Part shown: piece after piece, positions 54,046 through 63,657 of the stretch
Position numbering within the stretch: the stretch's first letter is position 1
How the letters are laid out: each line of letters starts with the position of its first letter
Origin: Aquibium pacificus
GTDB taxonomy: Bacteria; Pseudomonadota; Alphaproteobacteria; Rhizobiales; Rhizobiaceae
DNA: 64,000 nt
Assembly (NCBI RefSeq): GCF_040839445.1
Contig: NZ_JBDPGJ010000001.1
Coordinates: 124,001-188,000 of the forward strand
Reading direction: 5' to 3'
Notes under the pieces: model-generated
What the model was told of the DNA's origin: nothing
The model's input: only the letters and a program-made list of their open reading frames with translations
Database searches by the model: none
Program-made: the position numbers and the translations under genes

Positions 54046-55943
54046 GGTCCATCACTCGGTGCGTCACCCCGCTCGTGGCGCTGGCGATCGCTTGGGCCGT
54101 CGCCGGCGGTCCCGCTAACGCCGAGGAGCCGCCGGAACTGCGCCAGGCAGTCGAAAGCGGCAAGCTCCCGCCGATGGCCGAGCGCCTGCCGGACGTGCCG
54201 CGGGTGGTCGACATGGCGGCCCTCGGTAAGGAAGAGGGCCGTTACGGCGGCACGCTGAACATGCTCATGGCGGATGCGAAGGACATCCGCATGATGACCA
54301 TCTACGGCTACTCCCGCCTCGTTGCCTTCAATGAAAAGCTGGAACTCATGCCGGACATCCTGGAGAGCTTCGATGTGGAGGAGGGACGTGTCTTCACCTT
54401 CCACCTTCGGCCCGGCCATCGCTGGTCGGACGGACATCCGTTCACGGCCGAGGATTTCCGCTATTCGTGGGAGGACGTCGAGAACAATGCGGAACTCTCG
54501 CGCGGTGGCGCTTCGGCCGTCATGCTCGTCGACGGGAAGCCTCCGGTCTTCGAGGTGATCGACGAGCTCACGGTGCGCTACAGCTGGGCCAAGCCGAACC
54601 CGCAGTTTCTGCCCTCGCTGGCCGGCGCCAGTCCCAACTACATCGCCCAGCCCGCGCATTATCTGAAGCAGTTCCACATGAAATATGCCGATCAGGCCGA
54701 ACTCGACGCCAAGGTAAAAGCGGCCGGCTCGCGCGACTGGGTTGCGCTGCACACGGTGAAGTCGCGGGCATACCGGCCGGAGAACCCGGAGCTGCCCACG
54801 CTCGAACCGTGGATGAACACGACGCCTCCGCCGGCCGAACGCTTCGTTTTCGTCCGCAACCCCTATTTCCACCGCGTGGACGCCTCGGGACAGCAGCTGC
54901 CGTACATCGACCGCGTCTTCCTCGGCATCAGCTCCGCGGACATCATCCCGGCAAAGACCGGGACCGGCGACAGCGACCTGCAGGCCCGTTATCTCCGCTT
55001 CGACAACTACACCTTCCTCAAGGAAGCGGCCGAACAGCACCGCTACGACGTCCGCCTCTGGAAGGACGGGACCGGCTCCCAGGTCGCCTACCTGCCGAAC
55101 CTCAACGTGAACGACGCGGTCTGGCGCGCGCTCTTCCAGGACGTCCGGTTCCGCCGGGCCTTGTCCCTCGGAATCCATCGCGAGGAGATCAACCAGCAGT
55201 TCTACTTCGGTCTCGCAAACCCTGCCGCCAATTCGGTGCTGGAGGGCTCTCCGCTCTACAAGCCGGAATACGCCTCGGCCTGGGCGGAATACGATCCCGA
55301 CCGTGCGAACGCGCTTCTCGACGAGATCGGGCTGGAGCGCGGCAGCGACGGCGTGCGCCGGCTTCCGGACGGGCGGCCAGCCGAAATCGTCATCGAGATG
55401 GCGGGCGGCACCGAGGAGACCGACGTCACCCAGCTCGTGTCCGAATACTGGGGCGATCTCGGGATCAAGGTATTCCCCCGGGCAATGCAGCTCGACAACA
55501 TGCGGCGGCGTTTCCTTGCCGGCGATACGATGATGTCGGTCTGGTCCGGCCTCAACATCGGTCTGGCGACACCCGACATGCCGCCCGAGGAACTGGCGCC
55601 GGTCTCCTCCGTCCAGGGCAGCTGGCCCATATGGGGCCAGTACCTGGAAACCTCGGGGATGGCGGGCGAGAAGTCCGAGCTGCCGGAGGTCGTACGGCTG
55701 GGCGAGCTCTACCAGCAATGGCGCGTTTCCTCGACCACCGAGGAACGCGCACAAATCTGGACGGAGATGCTCGGCATCTTCACCGATCAGGTCTTCACGA
55801 TCGGCACGGTCAACGGCGTGCTGCAACCCGTCGTCGTCCGCACCGCGCTGAAGAACGTGCCCGAGGAAGGCATTTACGCCTTCGCTCCGGTGGCGTATTT
55901 CGGGGTCTACCTGCCCGACACCTTCTGGTTCGAAGGGGAGTAG
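54042..55943 (+). CDS. ABC transporter substrate-binding protein, peptide/nickel family 5
   Basis: The 633-residue protein has a signal peptide (residues 1-27, VAGGPANAEE) and the family 5 binding fold (YGGTLNMLMADAKDIRMMTI, SDGHPFTAEDFRYSWEDVEN, DVRFRRALSLGIHREEINQQ). It is longer than DppA/OppA (about 530), matching a subgroup of large rhizobial binding proteins found with fused ATPases. It captures a peptide or another polar compound in the periplasm; the ligand is not predictable by reading. Confidence 0.93.
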   Translation: MRSITRCVTPLVALAIAWAVAGGPANAEEPPELRQAVESGKLPPMAERLPDVPRVVDMAALGKEEGRYGGTLNMLMADAKDIRMMTIYGYSRLVAFNEKLELMPDILESFDVEEGRVFTFHLRPGHRWSDGHPFTAEDFRYSWEDVENNAELSRGGASAVMLVDGKPPVFEVIDELTVRYSWAKPNPQFLPSLAGASPNYIAQPAHYLKQFHMKYADQAELDAKVKAAGSRDWVALHTVKSRAYRPENPELPTLEPWMNTTPPPAERFVFVRNPYFHRVDASGQQLPYIDRVFLGISSADIIPAKTGTGDSDLQARYLRFDNYTFLKEAAEQHRYDVRLWKDGTGSQVAYLPNLNVNDAVWRALFQDVRFRRALSLGIHREEINQQFYFGLANPAANSVLEGSPLYKPEYASAWAEYDPDRANALLDEIGLERGSDGVRRLPDGRPAEIVIEMAGGTEETDVTQLVSEYWGDLGIKVFPRAMQLDNMRRRFLAGDTMMSVWSGLNIGLATPDMPPEELAPVSSVQGSWPIWGQYLETSGMAGEKSELPEVVRLGELYQQWRVSSTTEERAQIWTEMLGIFTDQVFTIGTVNGVLQPVVVRTALKNVPEEGIYAFAPVAYFGVYLPDTFWFEGE

Positions 55944-55949
55944 CCGGCC

Positions 55950-56948
55950 TTGCTGCGCTACGTCGCCTACCGATTGCTGGCCGCCATTCCCACGCTGCTC
56001 CTGATCAGCGCGCTCGTCTTCTTCATCATCGAACTGCCGCCCGGCGACTATTTCGAGACGTACGTGGCGGAGCTCCAGGCGCAGGGAGAGACCGTCGATC
56101 CGCAGAAGATCGAGTATCTCAAGCAGGAATACGGCTTCGACAAGCCGCTGATCGAGCGCTACTTCACCTGGATCGGCGGCATGCTCCAGGGCGACTTCGG
56201 CTATTCGTTCGAATACGAACTGCCCGTCAGCGACGTCGTCGGCAATCGGCTCTGGCTGACGATCCTCGTCTCCACGGTAACGATCATCTTCACCTGGGTG
56301 ATCGCGTTCCCGATCGGCATCTACTCGGCCACGCACCAGTATTCCTGGAGTGACTACGGCCTCACCTTCCTCGGTCTGCTCGGCCTCGCGACGCCGAACT
56401 TCCTGCTGGCCCTGATCCTGCTCTACCTCGCCAACGTCTGGTTCGGCACCTCGATCGGCCACCTGATGGACGCGCAGTTCATCGACCAGCCCATGAGCTG
56501 GGCGAAGTTCGCCTCGATGGCGGAGCACATGGTCATCCCCGTCATCGTGATCGGCACGGCCGGAACGGCCGGCATGATCCGACGCCTGCGCGCCAACCTG
56601 CTCGACGAGTTGCAGAAGCAGTACGTCGTCACCGCGCGCGCGAAGGGCGTGCCGCCGATGAAGGCGCTGCTCAAGTACCCGCTGCGCATGTCGCTCAACT
56701 TCTTCATTGCCGACATCGGGTCCATCCTGCCGGCGGTGATCTCCGGTGCCGAGGTGGTGGCCATCGTCCTGTCGCTGGAGACGACCGGGCCGCTGCTCAT
56801 CCGCGCCCTGCAGAGCCAGGACATGTATCTCGCCGGTTCGTTCCTCATGTTCCTCGCGACCCTGACGGTGATCGGCGTGCTCATCTCCGACATCGCGCTG
56901 GCGCTGCTCGATCCGCGCATCCGGCTCCAGGGAGGGCGCAGGCGATGA
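55950..56948 (+). CDS. Peptide ABC transporter permease 1 (DppB-like, TTG start)
   Basis: The 332-residue protein has six membrane helices, the first directly at the N-terminus (MLRYVAYRLLAAIPTLLLIS), and the permease loop with VVTARAKGVPPMKALLKYPL (about 225-244). The start codon appears to be TTG at 55950, 9 nt after AGGGGAG; no ATG lies before the first helix. It overlaps the next permease gene by four bases. Confidence 0.93.
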   Translation: MLRYVAYRLLAAIPTLLLISALVFFIIELPPGDYFETYVAELQAQGETVDPQKIEYLKQEYGFDKPLIERYFTWIGGMLQGDFGYSFEYELPVSDVVGNRLWLTILVSTVTIIFTWVIAFPIGIYSATHQYSWSDYGLTFLGLLGLATPNFLLALILLYLANVWFGTSIGHLMDAQFIDQPMSWAKFASMAEHMVIPVIVIGTAGTAGMIRRLRANLLDELQKQYVVTARAKGVPPMKALLKYPLRMSLNFFIADIGSILPAVISGAEVVAIVLSLETTGPLLIRALQSQDMYLAGSFLMFLATLTVIGVLISDIALALLDPRIRLQGGRRR

Positions 56949-58120
56949 GTTCGTCGCTGCCGCCGGACGGGGAGGCGATCGGGCATTTCGTCGCGACGAC
57001 GCCATTCGACCCGCAGAGCGTGGAAGTCCTCACGCCCGAGCAGGAGAAGATCTACCTCGCCTCCCAGCTCAGGCTGATGTGGTGGAAGTTCCGCCGGCAC
57101 AAGGCCGCCGTTATCTCCGGCGTGTTCCTCCTGGTGCTCTACGCCTCGATCCTGGTCTGCGAATTCCTTGCCCCCTACAATCTCGAGAACCGCGACGTCC
57201 GGTCGATCTACATGCCGCCTCAGTCGATCCACCTGTTCCACGAGGGCGATTTCGTCGGGCCGTTCGTCTACGGCTACGACTTCAAGCTCAACATGGACAC
57301 GCTGAAGCGGGAGTACACACCCGATAGGAGCGACGTTCAGCCGCTGCGCTTCTTCTGCAGGGGCGATTCCTACGAGTTCTGGGGCTTGATCGAGGGCAAC
57401 CTGCATCTGTTCTGCCCGGCCGAGAAGGGATACGCCTACCTGCTCGGGACCGACCGGCTCGGCCGCGACGTGCTCTCGCGCATCATCTACGGCACGCGCA
57501 TCTCGCTGACCATCGGCCTCATCGGCATCACGGTCAGCTTCATCCTCGGCATCACGATCGGCGGTGTCGCGGGCTACTACGGCGGCTGGATCGACCACGT
57601 CGTCCAGCGCGTCATCGAGGTGCTTCAGAGCATCCCGAGCATTCCGCTGTGGCTGGCGCTGGCCGCCGTCATGCCGGTGACGTGGAGCCCGATCCTCGTC
57701 TATTTCGGCATCACCATCATCCTCGGGCTCATCGACTGGACGGGGCTGGCGCGCGCCGTGCGGTCGAAACTTCTGTCGCTGCGCGAGGAGGAGTATGTGA
57801 TGGCGGCCGAACTGATGGGCGCGAGCCCGCCGCGCGTCATCTTCCGCCACCTCATTCCCGGGTTCATGAGCCATCTGATCGCCTCGGCGACGATCACCAT
57901 TCCGACCATGATCCTGGGCGAGACCGCGCTCTCCTTCCTCGGGCTCGGCCTGCGTCCGCCCGTCACCAGTTGGGGCGTGCTGCTAAACGAGGCGCAAAAC
58001 ATCAACGTGGTGGCGCTCTATCCCTGGCTCATCCTGCCGGTCGTCCCGGTGATCCTCGTCATCCTGGCGTTCAACTTCCTCGGAGACGGTCTGCGCGACG
58101 CCGCCGACCCGTATCACTGA
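56945..58120 (+). CDS. Peptide ABC transporter permease 2 (DppC-like)
   Basis: The 391-residue protein has the DppC layout: one helix near residue 55-75, a periplasmic loop that is unusually long (about 75-165) and then the LLGTDRLGRDVLSRIIYGTR motif followed by five helices and the EAA loop (EEYVMAAELMGASPPRVIFR, about 280). It completes the four-component importer. Its 3' end overlaps the convergent deacetylase gene by 7 nt. Confidence 0.93.
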   Translation: MSSSLPPDGEAIGHFVATTPFDPQSVEVLTPEQEKIYLASQLRLMWWKFRRHKAAVISGVFLLVLYASILVCEFLAPYNLENRDVRSIYMPPQSIHLFHEGDFVGPFVYGYDFKLNMDTLKREYTPDRSDVQPLRFFCRGDSYEFWGLIEGNLHLFCPAEKGYAYLLGTDRLGRDVLSRIIYGTRISLTIGLIGITVSFILGITIGGVAGYYGGWIDHVVQRVIEVLQSIPSIPLWLALAAVMPVTWSPILVYFGITIILGLIDWTGLARAVRSKLLSLREEEYVMAAELMGASPPRVIFRHLIPGFMSHLIASATITIPTMILGETALSFLGLGLRPPVTSWGVLLNEAQNINVVALYPWLILPVVPVILVILAFNFLGDGLRDAADPYH

Positions 58121-58872
58121 GGCCGCGGCTGCATGCCGGCGGCGAGATCGTCGGCATGGTGGAACGCGAACCCGCGCTCGACCGTCAGGTGCCGCAGCAG
58201 GCCTTCCAGCGTCCGCCAGGCCCGATCGTCATGGTCGAGATGGTGGGAGAGGATGCCGATCGGCGCTCCGCCCCGCGCGCGCGCCTGTGAAAGCCGGCGC
58301 AGCAGTTCGCCCCTGATCCACTCCGGTGGGCGGCCTTGCCGTGTCGTCCAGTCCATCAGGTCGACATGGGTGTTGATTTCGGGAAGGAGGGTTCCCCTCG
58401 GCTCCCACGACCACGTCGAAAGCGCGGTGAACCCGCATTCGTGCGCCCGCGCGGCGATGTCCGGAGCGATGCGGTTCCAGGGTGGTACGAGGATGCCGGA
58501 AAGGCGCGCGCCGAAGAGGCCTTCGAGCTTCTCCCGGCTTGCCCTCAGGCCGTCCAGAATGTCCGCCGTCGCCATGCGGCCGCCGAGTTCGATCTTCCGT
58601 TCGCCTTCCCGCGCGTTGTCGCGGTGCGCGATGCCATGCACGCAAGGGCGCACGAGCCGAACGTCGCGGAGCCGCTCGCCGAGCGCTGGTCCGGCGCGTT
58701 CGGGAACGACCGCCAGCAGCAGGGGGACCTCGAATTTCTCGCAAAGCGCGATCAGGCGGTCGAGCGCCGGGCCTGGCTCGCCGGCATCGTCGTCGCGCAG
58801 CCAGAAGCGCGGTTCCTGGCCGGCATTCCTCCAGCGCGCGAACTCCTCATCGAGGGCGGGATCGGCGGTCAC
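58114..58872 (-). CDS. Polysaccharide-deacetylase-like protein (GTG start)
   Basis: The 252-residue product resembles the NodB/polysaccharide deacetylase barrel: an early Asp pair in FWLRDDDAGEPG (about 25-36), HGIAHRDNAREGE (about 80) and ILVPPWNRIAPDIAARAHEC (about 125-144), and a late ILSHHLDHDDRAW (about 212). It lacks a signal peptide, so it may act on a cytoplasmic lipid-linked or activated sugar. The GTG at 58872 overlaps the stop of the preceding gene (GTGA); no suitable ATG is present. It is the last gene of the glycosyltransferase operon. Confidence 0.82.
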   Translation of the reverse strand: MTADPALDEEFARWRNAGQEPRFWLRDDDAGEPGPALDRLIALCEKFEVPLLLAVVPERAGPALGERLRDVRLVRPCVHGIAHRDNAREGERKIELGGRMATADILDGLRASREKLEGLFGARLSGILVPPWNRIAPDIAARAHECGFTALSTWSWEPRGTLLPEINTHVDLMDWTTRQGRPPEWIRGELLRRLSQARARGGAPIGILSHHLDHDDRAWRTLEGLLRHLTVERGFAFHHADDLAAGMQPRPQ

Positions 58873-60017
58873 GACGCCGTTCCCCGGCTCTGCGCACCGG
58901 TGCCCGCAATCAGAGGCGCGAGAGTGGCTCTCAGCGTCTCGGAGGCAGCCGAAATCCCGTGATGCCGCTGGACGCGCGCACGGCCCGCCGCGCCCATCGT
59001 CTCGCGCAGTTCGCGCGATCCGAGCAACCGGAGGATCCGGTCCCGCAAGCCTGCCACGTCCGACTCCGGCGCGAGCAGGCCGCTTTCGCTGTCCGCCACC
59101 ACGATCGGAACGCCGGCCGTCGCGAAGGCCGCCACCGGCAGCCCCGCCGCCTGCGCCTCGAGGTACACGATGCCGATCGCCTCGCGCACCCCCGGCCATA
59201 CGAAGACGTCCGCCGCCCGCATCCAGGCGCCCACCTCTTCGCGTGGGAGGGCGCCGGCAAAGTGGATCCGTTCTCGCGCGAAGCCGAACATGTCTTCGAC
59301 CTCGGCGCGGCCCGGGCCGTCGCCGATGACGGCGAGGTTCCATTCCGGCGTATCGAGGCCACACAGCGCCTCGGCCAGCAGCCGGTAGGACTCGATCTTC
59401 GCGCCAGGCCGCATCATGCCCACCGCAAGCATGACGGGATGCGGTGCGGTGAATGTCGGTTCGATCGTCGCCCCTGTTCCGTCCAGCGCATTCAGATCGA
59501 TGAAGGGCAGCAGCGGCACGATCCGGTCCGTGTTCGGCAGAAAACTTTCGAGATAGGCCCTGTCGGACGGCTTCATGCAGAAATTCGCCGCCGCGCCCTT
59601 AACGGCTGCCTGTACCTGCCCCCGCCCCTCGGCCCAGTCGGCGTCGGTGTTCTGCCGGGTCCGACAGGCCTCGACCGTGACATAGGGAATGCCGAGCGCC
59701 GCGCAGATCGCGGGTCCGATCCAGTCGGGCGACTTGCAGTAGGGATGGTAGGTCATCCACAGGTCGGGAGCGCTGGCCGGGTCGCCGCGCCACAGATCGA
59801 GAAGCCGCCCGGCTTCCCGGTCGCACGCCTGCCTGCGTTCGGCGAAAAGTTCCCGCGAAGGCCGCTTCTGGTAGGAGATGGCCTCGCTCGCCAGAAAGGC
59901 GTCGAAGCCGGCGAGGTCGAGCGCCTTCAGGAGGTTTCTTGCGATCTCGCGGTCGCCGGACGGAATCGGATGGTTCGGCGATTTGAGCGGCGCGTAGAAG
60001 GCGATCTTCGGCTTCAT
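58869..60017 (-). CDS. Glycosyltransferase, GT4-like
   Basis: The 382-residue protein has the GT-B fold of family 4: N-terminal KIAFYAPLKSPNHPIPSGDR, central VMLAVGMMRPGAKIESYRLL, NLAVIGDGPGRAEVEDMF, and the donor-binding segment ADVFVWPGVREAIGIVYLEA (EX7E-like, about 285-305). It would transfer a sugar from a nucleotide donor. It overlaps the deacetylase gene by four bases and follows the next glycosyltransferase by 12 nt. Acceptor and donor are unknown. Confidence 0.88.
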   Translation of the reverse strand: MKPKIAFYAPLKSPNHPIPSGDREIARNLLKALDLAGFDAFLASEAISYQKRPSRELFAERRQACDREAGRLLDLWRGDPASAPDLWMTYHPYCKSPDWIGPAICAALGIPYVTVEACRTRQNTDADWAEGRGQVQAAVKGAAANFCMKPSDRAYLESFLPNTDRIVPLLPFIDLNALDGTGATIEPTFTAPHPVMLAVGMMRPGAKIESYRLLAEALCGLDTPEWNLAVIGDGPGRAEVEDMFGFARERIHFAGALPREEVGAWMRAADVFVWPGVREAIGIVYLEAQAAGLPVAAFATAGVPIVVADSESGLLAPESDVAGLRDRILRLLGSRELRETMGAAGRARVQRHHGISAASETLRATLAPLIAGTGAQSRGTAS

Positions 60018-60029
60018 ACCGGGGGTGCC

Positions 60030-61181
60030 TCAGGCGGCCGGAGTCTCGCTGCGTGCGAGCGCCGCGATCAGTTGCGCCGACTTCGTCGCTCCGCCGATGT
60101 CGATCGCGGAAAGGTCGGGCGCCGGGCCGCTCATTGCCCGGTCGATAGCCGCCGCGAGCATCTCGGGCGTCTCCTCGTTCGGCGGCACCGCCTGCACCAG
60201 CCCCTTGCGCGCCAGCACTTCGGCGCGCGTGATCTGCTCCGTCTCGATGCCGTCGAACAGCGGCGAGATGACGGCGCGGCAGCCGGCGGCGAAGATGTCG
60301 GCGGTGGTGTTGTAGCCGGCGCGCGAGATCGAGAGCTTCGCGCCGGCCAGCAGTGCGCAGAGGTCGGGCACGAAGGACTGGAATTCTATCCCTTCGTCGG
60401 CGAAACGCTGCAAATCCGCCTTCTGTTCGTCCGTCGTGAACAGGCCGCTCAGCACCAGCCACCGCGCGTCGCGCATCGAGGAAATCCGGCGCGCCTCGAG
60501 CGCCGCCACCAGCAGCCGGTGACCGAACGCTCCGCCGCCGACCGAGACGACCACGTCGGGGCCACTGCCTCGCTCTGCCGGCGCGGCCGGCGCCACGATG
60601 CCGGTATAGGTGACCTTGCCGGCGATCTCGGCCGCATGCGGAAAGGTCTCGTCGATGCGGATGAACGCCGGATCGCCATGCACCAGCACCCGGTCGAACC
60701 ATGTGTTCAGGAGATCGACCACCTCGCGGTCGCGCTCCGGCTTGCTGTTCTGCTGAATGATGTCGCGCACCGACGATACGATGACCGGCCGGCGCGGCCG
60801 CGCATGCGCAGCCTCCATCAGCGGCAACAGTTCGAAGCGCATCTGGCGGCGCCCGAACGGAAATGCCTCCGTCACGATGACGTCGGGCGATGTCTCCTCG
60901 AAGAGCGCCAGCAGCCTGTCGCGGCGATCCTCCTTGTAGGCGTCGGAAACGGGATTGCCGTTTGGGTCCTCGAGCTTGTTGAAGGCTTCCTTTCCGGCGC
61001 GCACAGGCGGCAGGTAGTGGATGCGGGCGTCGGCGATGTCGAGGCCGGGGATCGGCATTCCGCCGAAGGCGAGGTCCACCTCTAGCCCCTCGCGCCGCAG
61101 CGCCCGGACGATGCGGCTTGCCCGGAAGACGTGGCCGACACCCATCAGGTGCTGGACATAGAACAGGACGCGCGCGCTCAC
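60030..61181 (-). CDS. Glycosyltransferase, MurG/GT28-like
   Basis: The 383-residue protein begins SARVLFYVQHLMGVGHVFRA (His in GVGHVFRASRIVRAL) and has a C-terminal MurG-like donor site (VSVGGGAFGHRLLVAALEAR and ISRAGYNTTADIFAAGCRAV, about 300-320). It is distantly related to the protein at 62440, sharing the GLGH/GVGH start. Such proteins are found in rhizobial glycan clusters but their product is not known. Four-base overlap with the next gene upstream. Confidence 0.86.
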   Translation of the reverse strand: MSARVLFYVQHLMGVGHVFRASRIVRALRREGLEVDLAFGGMPIPGLDIADARIHYLPPVRAGKEAFNKLEDPNGNPVSDAYKEDRRDRLLALFEETSPDVIVTEAFPFGRRQMRFELLPLMEAAHARPRRPVIVSSVRDIIQQNSKPERDREVVDLLNTWFDRVLVHGDPAFIRIDETFPHAAEIAGKVTYTGIVAPAAPAERGSGPDVVVSVGGGAFGHRLLVAALEARRISSMRDARWLVLSGLFTTDEQKADLQRFADEGIEFQSFVPDLCALLAGAKLSISRAGYNTTADIFAAGCRAVISPLFDGIETEQITRAEVLARKGLVQAVPPNEETPEMLAAAIDRAMSGPAPDLSAIDIGGATKSAQLIAALARSETPAA

Positions 61182-62443
61182 GACGCCACCTTTTCGCGTT
61201 GCGGCCGGGCGACCAGGCCTTCCGCCTCGAACAGTTCGATCAGCCGACCGATCGTGCCGAGATGGTCGAAGCTCGAATGCACCCGCTCCATTCCGGCCTG
61301 TCCATATCGTGCACGCAATTGCGGGTCTCGCGCCGCCCTCCCGATCGCCGCCGACAACGCGTCCGGATCGTCCGGCTCGACCAGTATACCGGTGCGCCCG
61401 TCCTCGATCAGTTCGGGGATGCCCGAGATCGGCGTCGAGATGCAGAGAACACCCTGGCTCTGCGCTTCCACGAGCACGTTGGGCAGGCCGTCGCGGTCGC
61501 CACTTGCCGCGATCCGGCAGGGCAGCACGAACATGTCGGACGCCTTGTAGGCGTCGAGCACCTCGCGCTGCGACATCGAGCCGCGCAGGTCCACCCGGTC
61601 GGAAATTCCCAACCGCTCCACCTGCTCCTTCAGGGCGCCGGCCAGTTCTCCGCCGCCGATGTGCGTCCAGCGCCAGTGCAGGTCTTTCGGCAACCGCGCC
61701 AGCGCGTCGGCCAGCGTGTCGAGACCCTTCTTCGCGACCGCACGGCCGACCGAAAGGAACTGCACCGGGTTGGACGGATCGCTACCATCCCGGTTGCCCG
61801 TTGGCCGGTCGGGCCGGGGAAAACGGGAAAGATCGATACCGTGGTAGACGAGCGAAACCTTGTCCGGGTGAGGTGCAAGATCCTTCAGGTGCCGGCTTCC
61901 CCCCGCCGTGCAGGTCACGGTCCACGCCGCGGCGTCCAGCTTCTCCGAAAGCTCCCAGTCCGGCGAGGTCCAGATGTCCTTGGCATGCGCCGATGCGCTC
62001 CAGGGAATGCCGACCATCTCGCTCGCGTACCCCGCCACGGAGGAGGGCGTGTGGATGAAGTGGCTGTAGATCCACCGCGCCTGCGGGGGGAACTCGGCGG
62101 CGAAGACCAGCGCCTGGCCGAAACGCCGGATGCGGTTCATCGTGAAATCCCGGCGCAGATCCGTCAGCCAGTGGCGCCATGCCGCGCGGTAGCCGGGGAG
62201 CGCGCGCACGTTCAACCATGAACGGAAGACGCGCATCGGCTCCTGATGGAGATATTCCGGCAGGTAGATCACCGGCGCGCGGATCTCGTCGTTGATGGGA
62301 TGCGTCTTCCTGTCGGTCGGATGGCGCAGCGAGACCAGGCACAGTTCGTAGCCGGAGCGCTCCAGCTCCAGCAGTTCCTGCGCAATGAAGGTTTCCGACA
62401 AGCGCGGGTAGCACTTGAGGACGACGGCTATGGTGGGCTTCAT
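61178..62443 (-). CDS. Glycosyltransferase, GT4 (colanic-acid/WcaL-like)
   Basis: The 421-residue protein starts MKPTIAVVLKCYPRLSETFI, the typical WcaL/AmsK-like GT4 N-terminus, and has VQFLSVGRAVAKKGLDTLAD (about 238), SDMFVLPCRIAASGDRDGLP (about 310) and LVEAQSQGVLCISTPISGIP. The ATG at 62443 overlaps the preceding gene stop by four bases; the open frame further upstream only shadows that gene. It likely extends an exopolysaccharide or cell-surface glycan. Confidence 0.92.
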   Translation of the reverse strand: MKPTIAVVLKCYPRLSETFIAQELLELERSGYELCLVSLRHPTDRKTHPINDEIRAPVIYLPEYLHQEPMRVFRSWLNVRALPGYRAAWRHWLTDLRRDFTMNRIRRFGQALVFAAEFPPQARWIYSHFIHTPSSVAGYASEMVGIPWSASAHAKDIWTSPDWELSEKLDAAAWTVTCTAGGSRHLKDLAPHPDKVSLVYHGIDLSRFPRPDRPTGNRDGSDPSNPVQFLSVGRAVAKKGLDTLADALARLPKDLHWRWTHIGGGELAGALKEQVERLGISDRVDLRGSMSQREVLDAYKASDMFVLPCRIAASGDRDGLPNVLVEAQSQGVLCISTPISGIPELIEDGRTGILVEPDDPDALSAAIGRAARDPQLRARYGQAGMERVHSSFDHLGTIGRLIELFEAEGLVARPQREKVAS

Positions 62444-63657
62444 GAATTCGCGGTCTTGAGCAGCACCGTCTCCGATGCGGCCTCTTCGGTCTTGCGGTCG
62501 AAGAGGATCTCGGTCAGCGCGCAGATGCGGTTCAGCCCGTCGAGATCGGGCCGCGCCACGGCGAAGGAGGGAGGCGGACGGCGCAGCACTTGGCTGATCG
62601 CGGCGAGGAAACTGAGCGGGTTCTTGGCGTCCTCGATGTCGATGGAATCGACCCAGCCGAATTCCTCCGCGCGCTTGGCCCGGATCGACTGTTCGCGCCG
62701 GGGCGCGGTGCGCGGCACGAAGAGCGCCCGCTTGTCGAAGGAGATGACCTCGCAGAAGGTGTTGTAGCCGCACATGCCGATGACGGCGCGGGCATTTGCC
62801 ACCACCGCTTCGAGGTTGGCATCGAAATCCACCACCTGCACGTTGGCCAGGCTCGCCGCGCGGGCGGCGATCTCGAAGCGCTCGCGCTCGGTCATGAACG
62901 GCCCGAGCACGAACAGGAATTCCCGTCCCGGCGTGCGGTCGCGGCGCACGGCGTTCAGCGCTGCCGACATGAGTTCGTAGCCGTCCCCGCCGCCGCCGGC
63001 CGTCACCAGCACGTAGTCGCGGCCATATTTCTCGGTCACGTCGTCTTCCTGGATCGAGCGCGGCAGGAACCCGGTGTACCGGGTCTGCGACAGAACCCAT
63101 TCCGGCAGGTCGATGCCCGCCAGCGGATTGTAGAAGCTGCCGGGACCGTAGATCCAGATCTCGTCATAGAGGTCGAGATGCTCGACGATGTGCTTGCGCT
63201 GCCACTCCTCGCGCAGCAGTTCGGGCGCATCGAGCACGTCGCGCAGTCCCAGGACGGCGATCGTACCCTGCGACTTCAGCCATTCGAGCGTCGACAGCAT
63301 CTCGCGAGCCAGCCCGAGCGGTTCCTTGTCGACGATCACCATGTCCGGACGGATGCGCTCGGCGGCGGCCCGGATCACGGATTCGCGCGCGGCCATCGTC
63401 TGCTCGAAGGATTTCTCGCCGCTGCCCGAGACATAGTTACCGTTCGCCAGTTTCTGCGCCGGCGGGATCTGGATGTATTCGACGCGATCCTCGAACGGAA
63501 AGGCGTCCACCACCGGGGATCCCGATACGATCGACACCGTCGCGCCGGGAAAATGGGACACCAGGGCATGCGCGATCGTGCGGCTGCGCCGCAGGTGCCC
63601 CAGACCGAACGTATCGTGACTGTACATGAGTACAGAGAACTTGAAGACCGGGTCCAT
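62440..63657 (-). CDS. Glycosyltransferase-like protein, MurG/GT28-type
   Basis: The 405-residue protein begins MDPVFKFSVLMYSHDTFGLG (SHDTFGLGHLRRSRTIAHAL) and has a donor-site region GGGGDGYELMSAALNAVRRD (about 232) and MCGYNTFCEVISFDKRALFV (about 310). It is first in the five-gene operon, so its promoter should lie in 63658-63912. The start at 63657 matches the family N-terminus; the frame is open to 63726. Paralogous in layout to the protein at 60030. Confidence 0.86.
   Translation of the reverse strand: MDPVFKFSVLMYSHDTFGLGHLRRSRTIAHALVSHFPGATVSIVSGSPVVDAFPFEDRVEYIQIPPAQKLANGNYVSGSGEKSFEQTMAARESVIRAAAERIRPDMVIVDKEPLGLAREMLSTLEWLKSQGTIAVLGLRDVLDAPELLREEWQRKHIVEHLDLYDEIWIYGPGSFYNPLAGIDLPEWVLSQTRYTGFLPRSIQEDDVTEKYGRDYVLVTAGGGGDGYELMSAALNAVRRDRTPGREFLFVLGPFMTERERFEIAARAASLANVQVVDFDANLEAVVANARAVIGMCGYNTFCEVISFDKRALFVPRTAPRREQSIRAKRAEEFGWVDSIDIEDAKNPLSFLAAISQVLRRPPPSFAVARPDLDGLNRICALTEILFDRKTEEAASETVLLKTANS

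Noticed and set aside
53994..57005. A 1003-codon minus-strand frame and an 867-codon plus-strand frame at 58482-61085
   Set aside because: Both are antisense shadows of well-recognised transporter and glycosyltransferase genes in DNA of high GC content.
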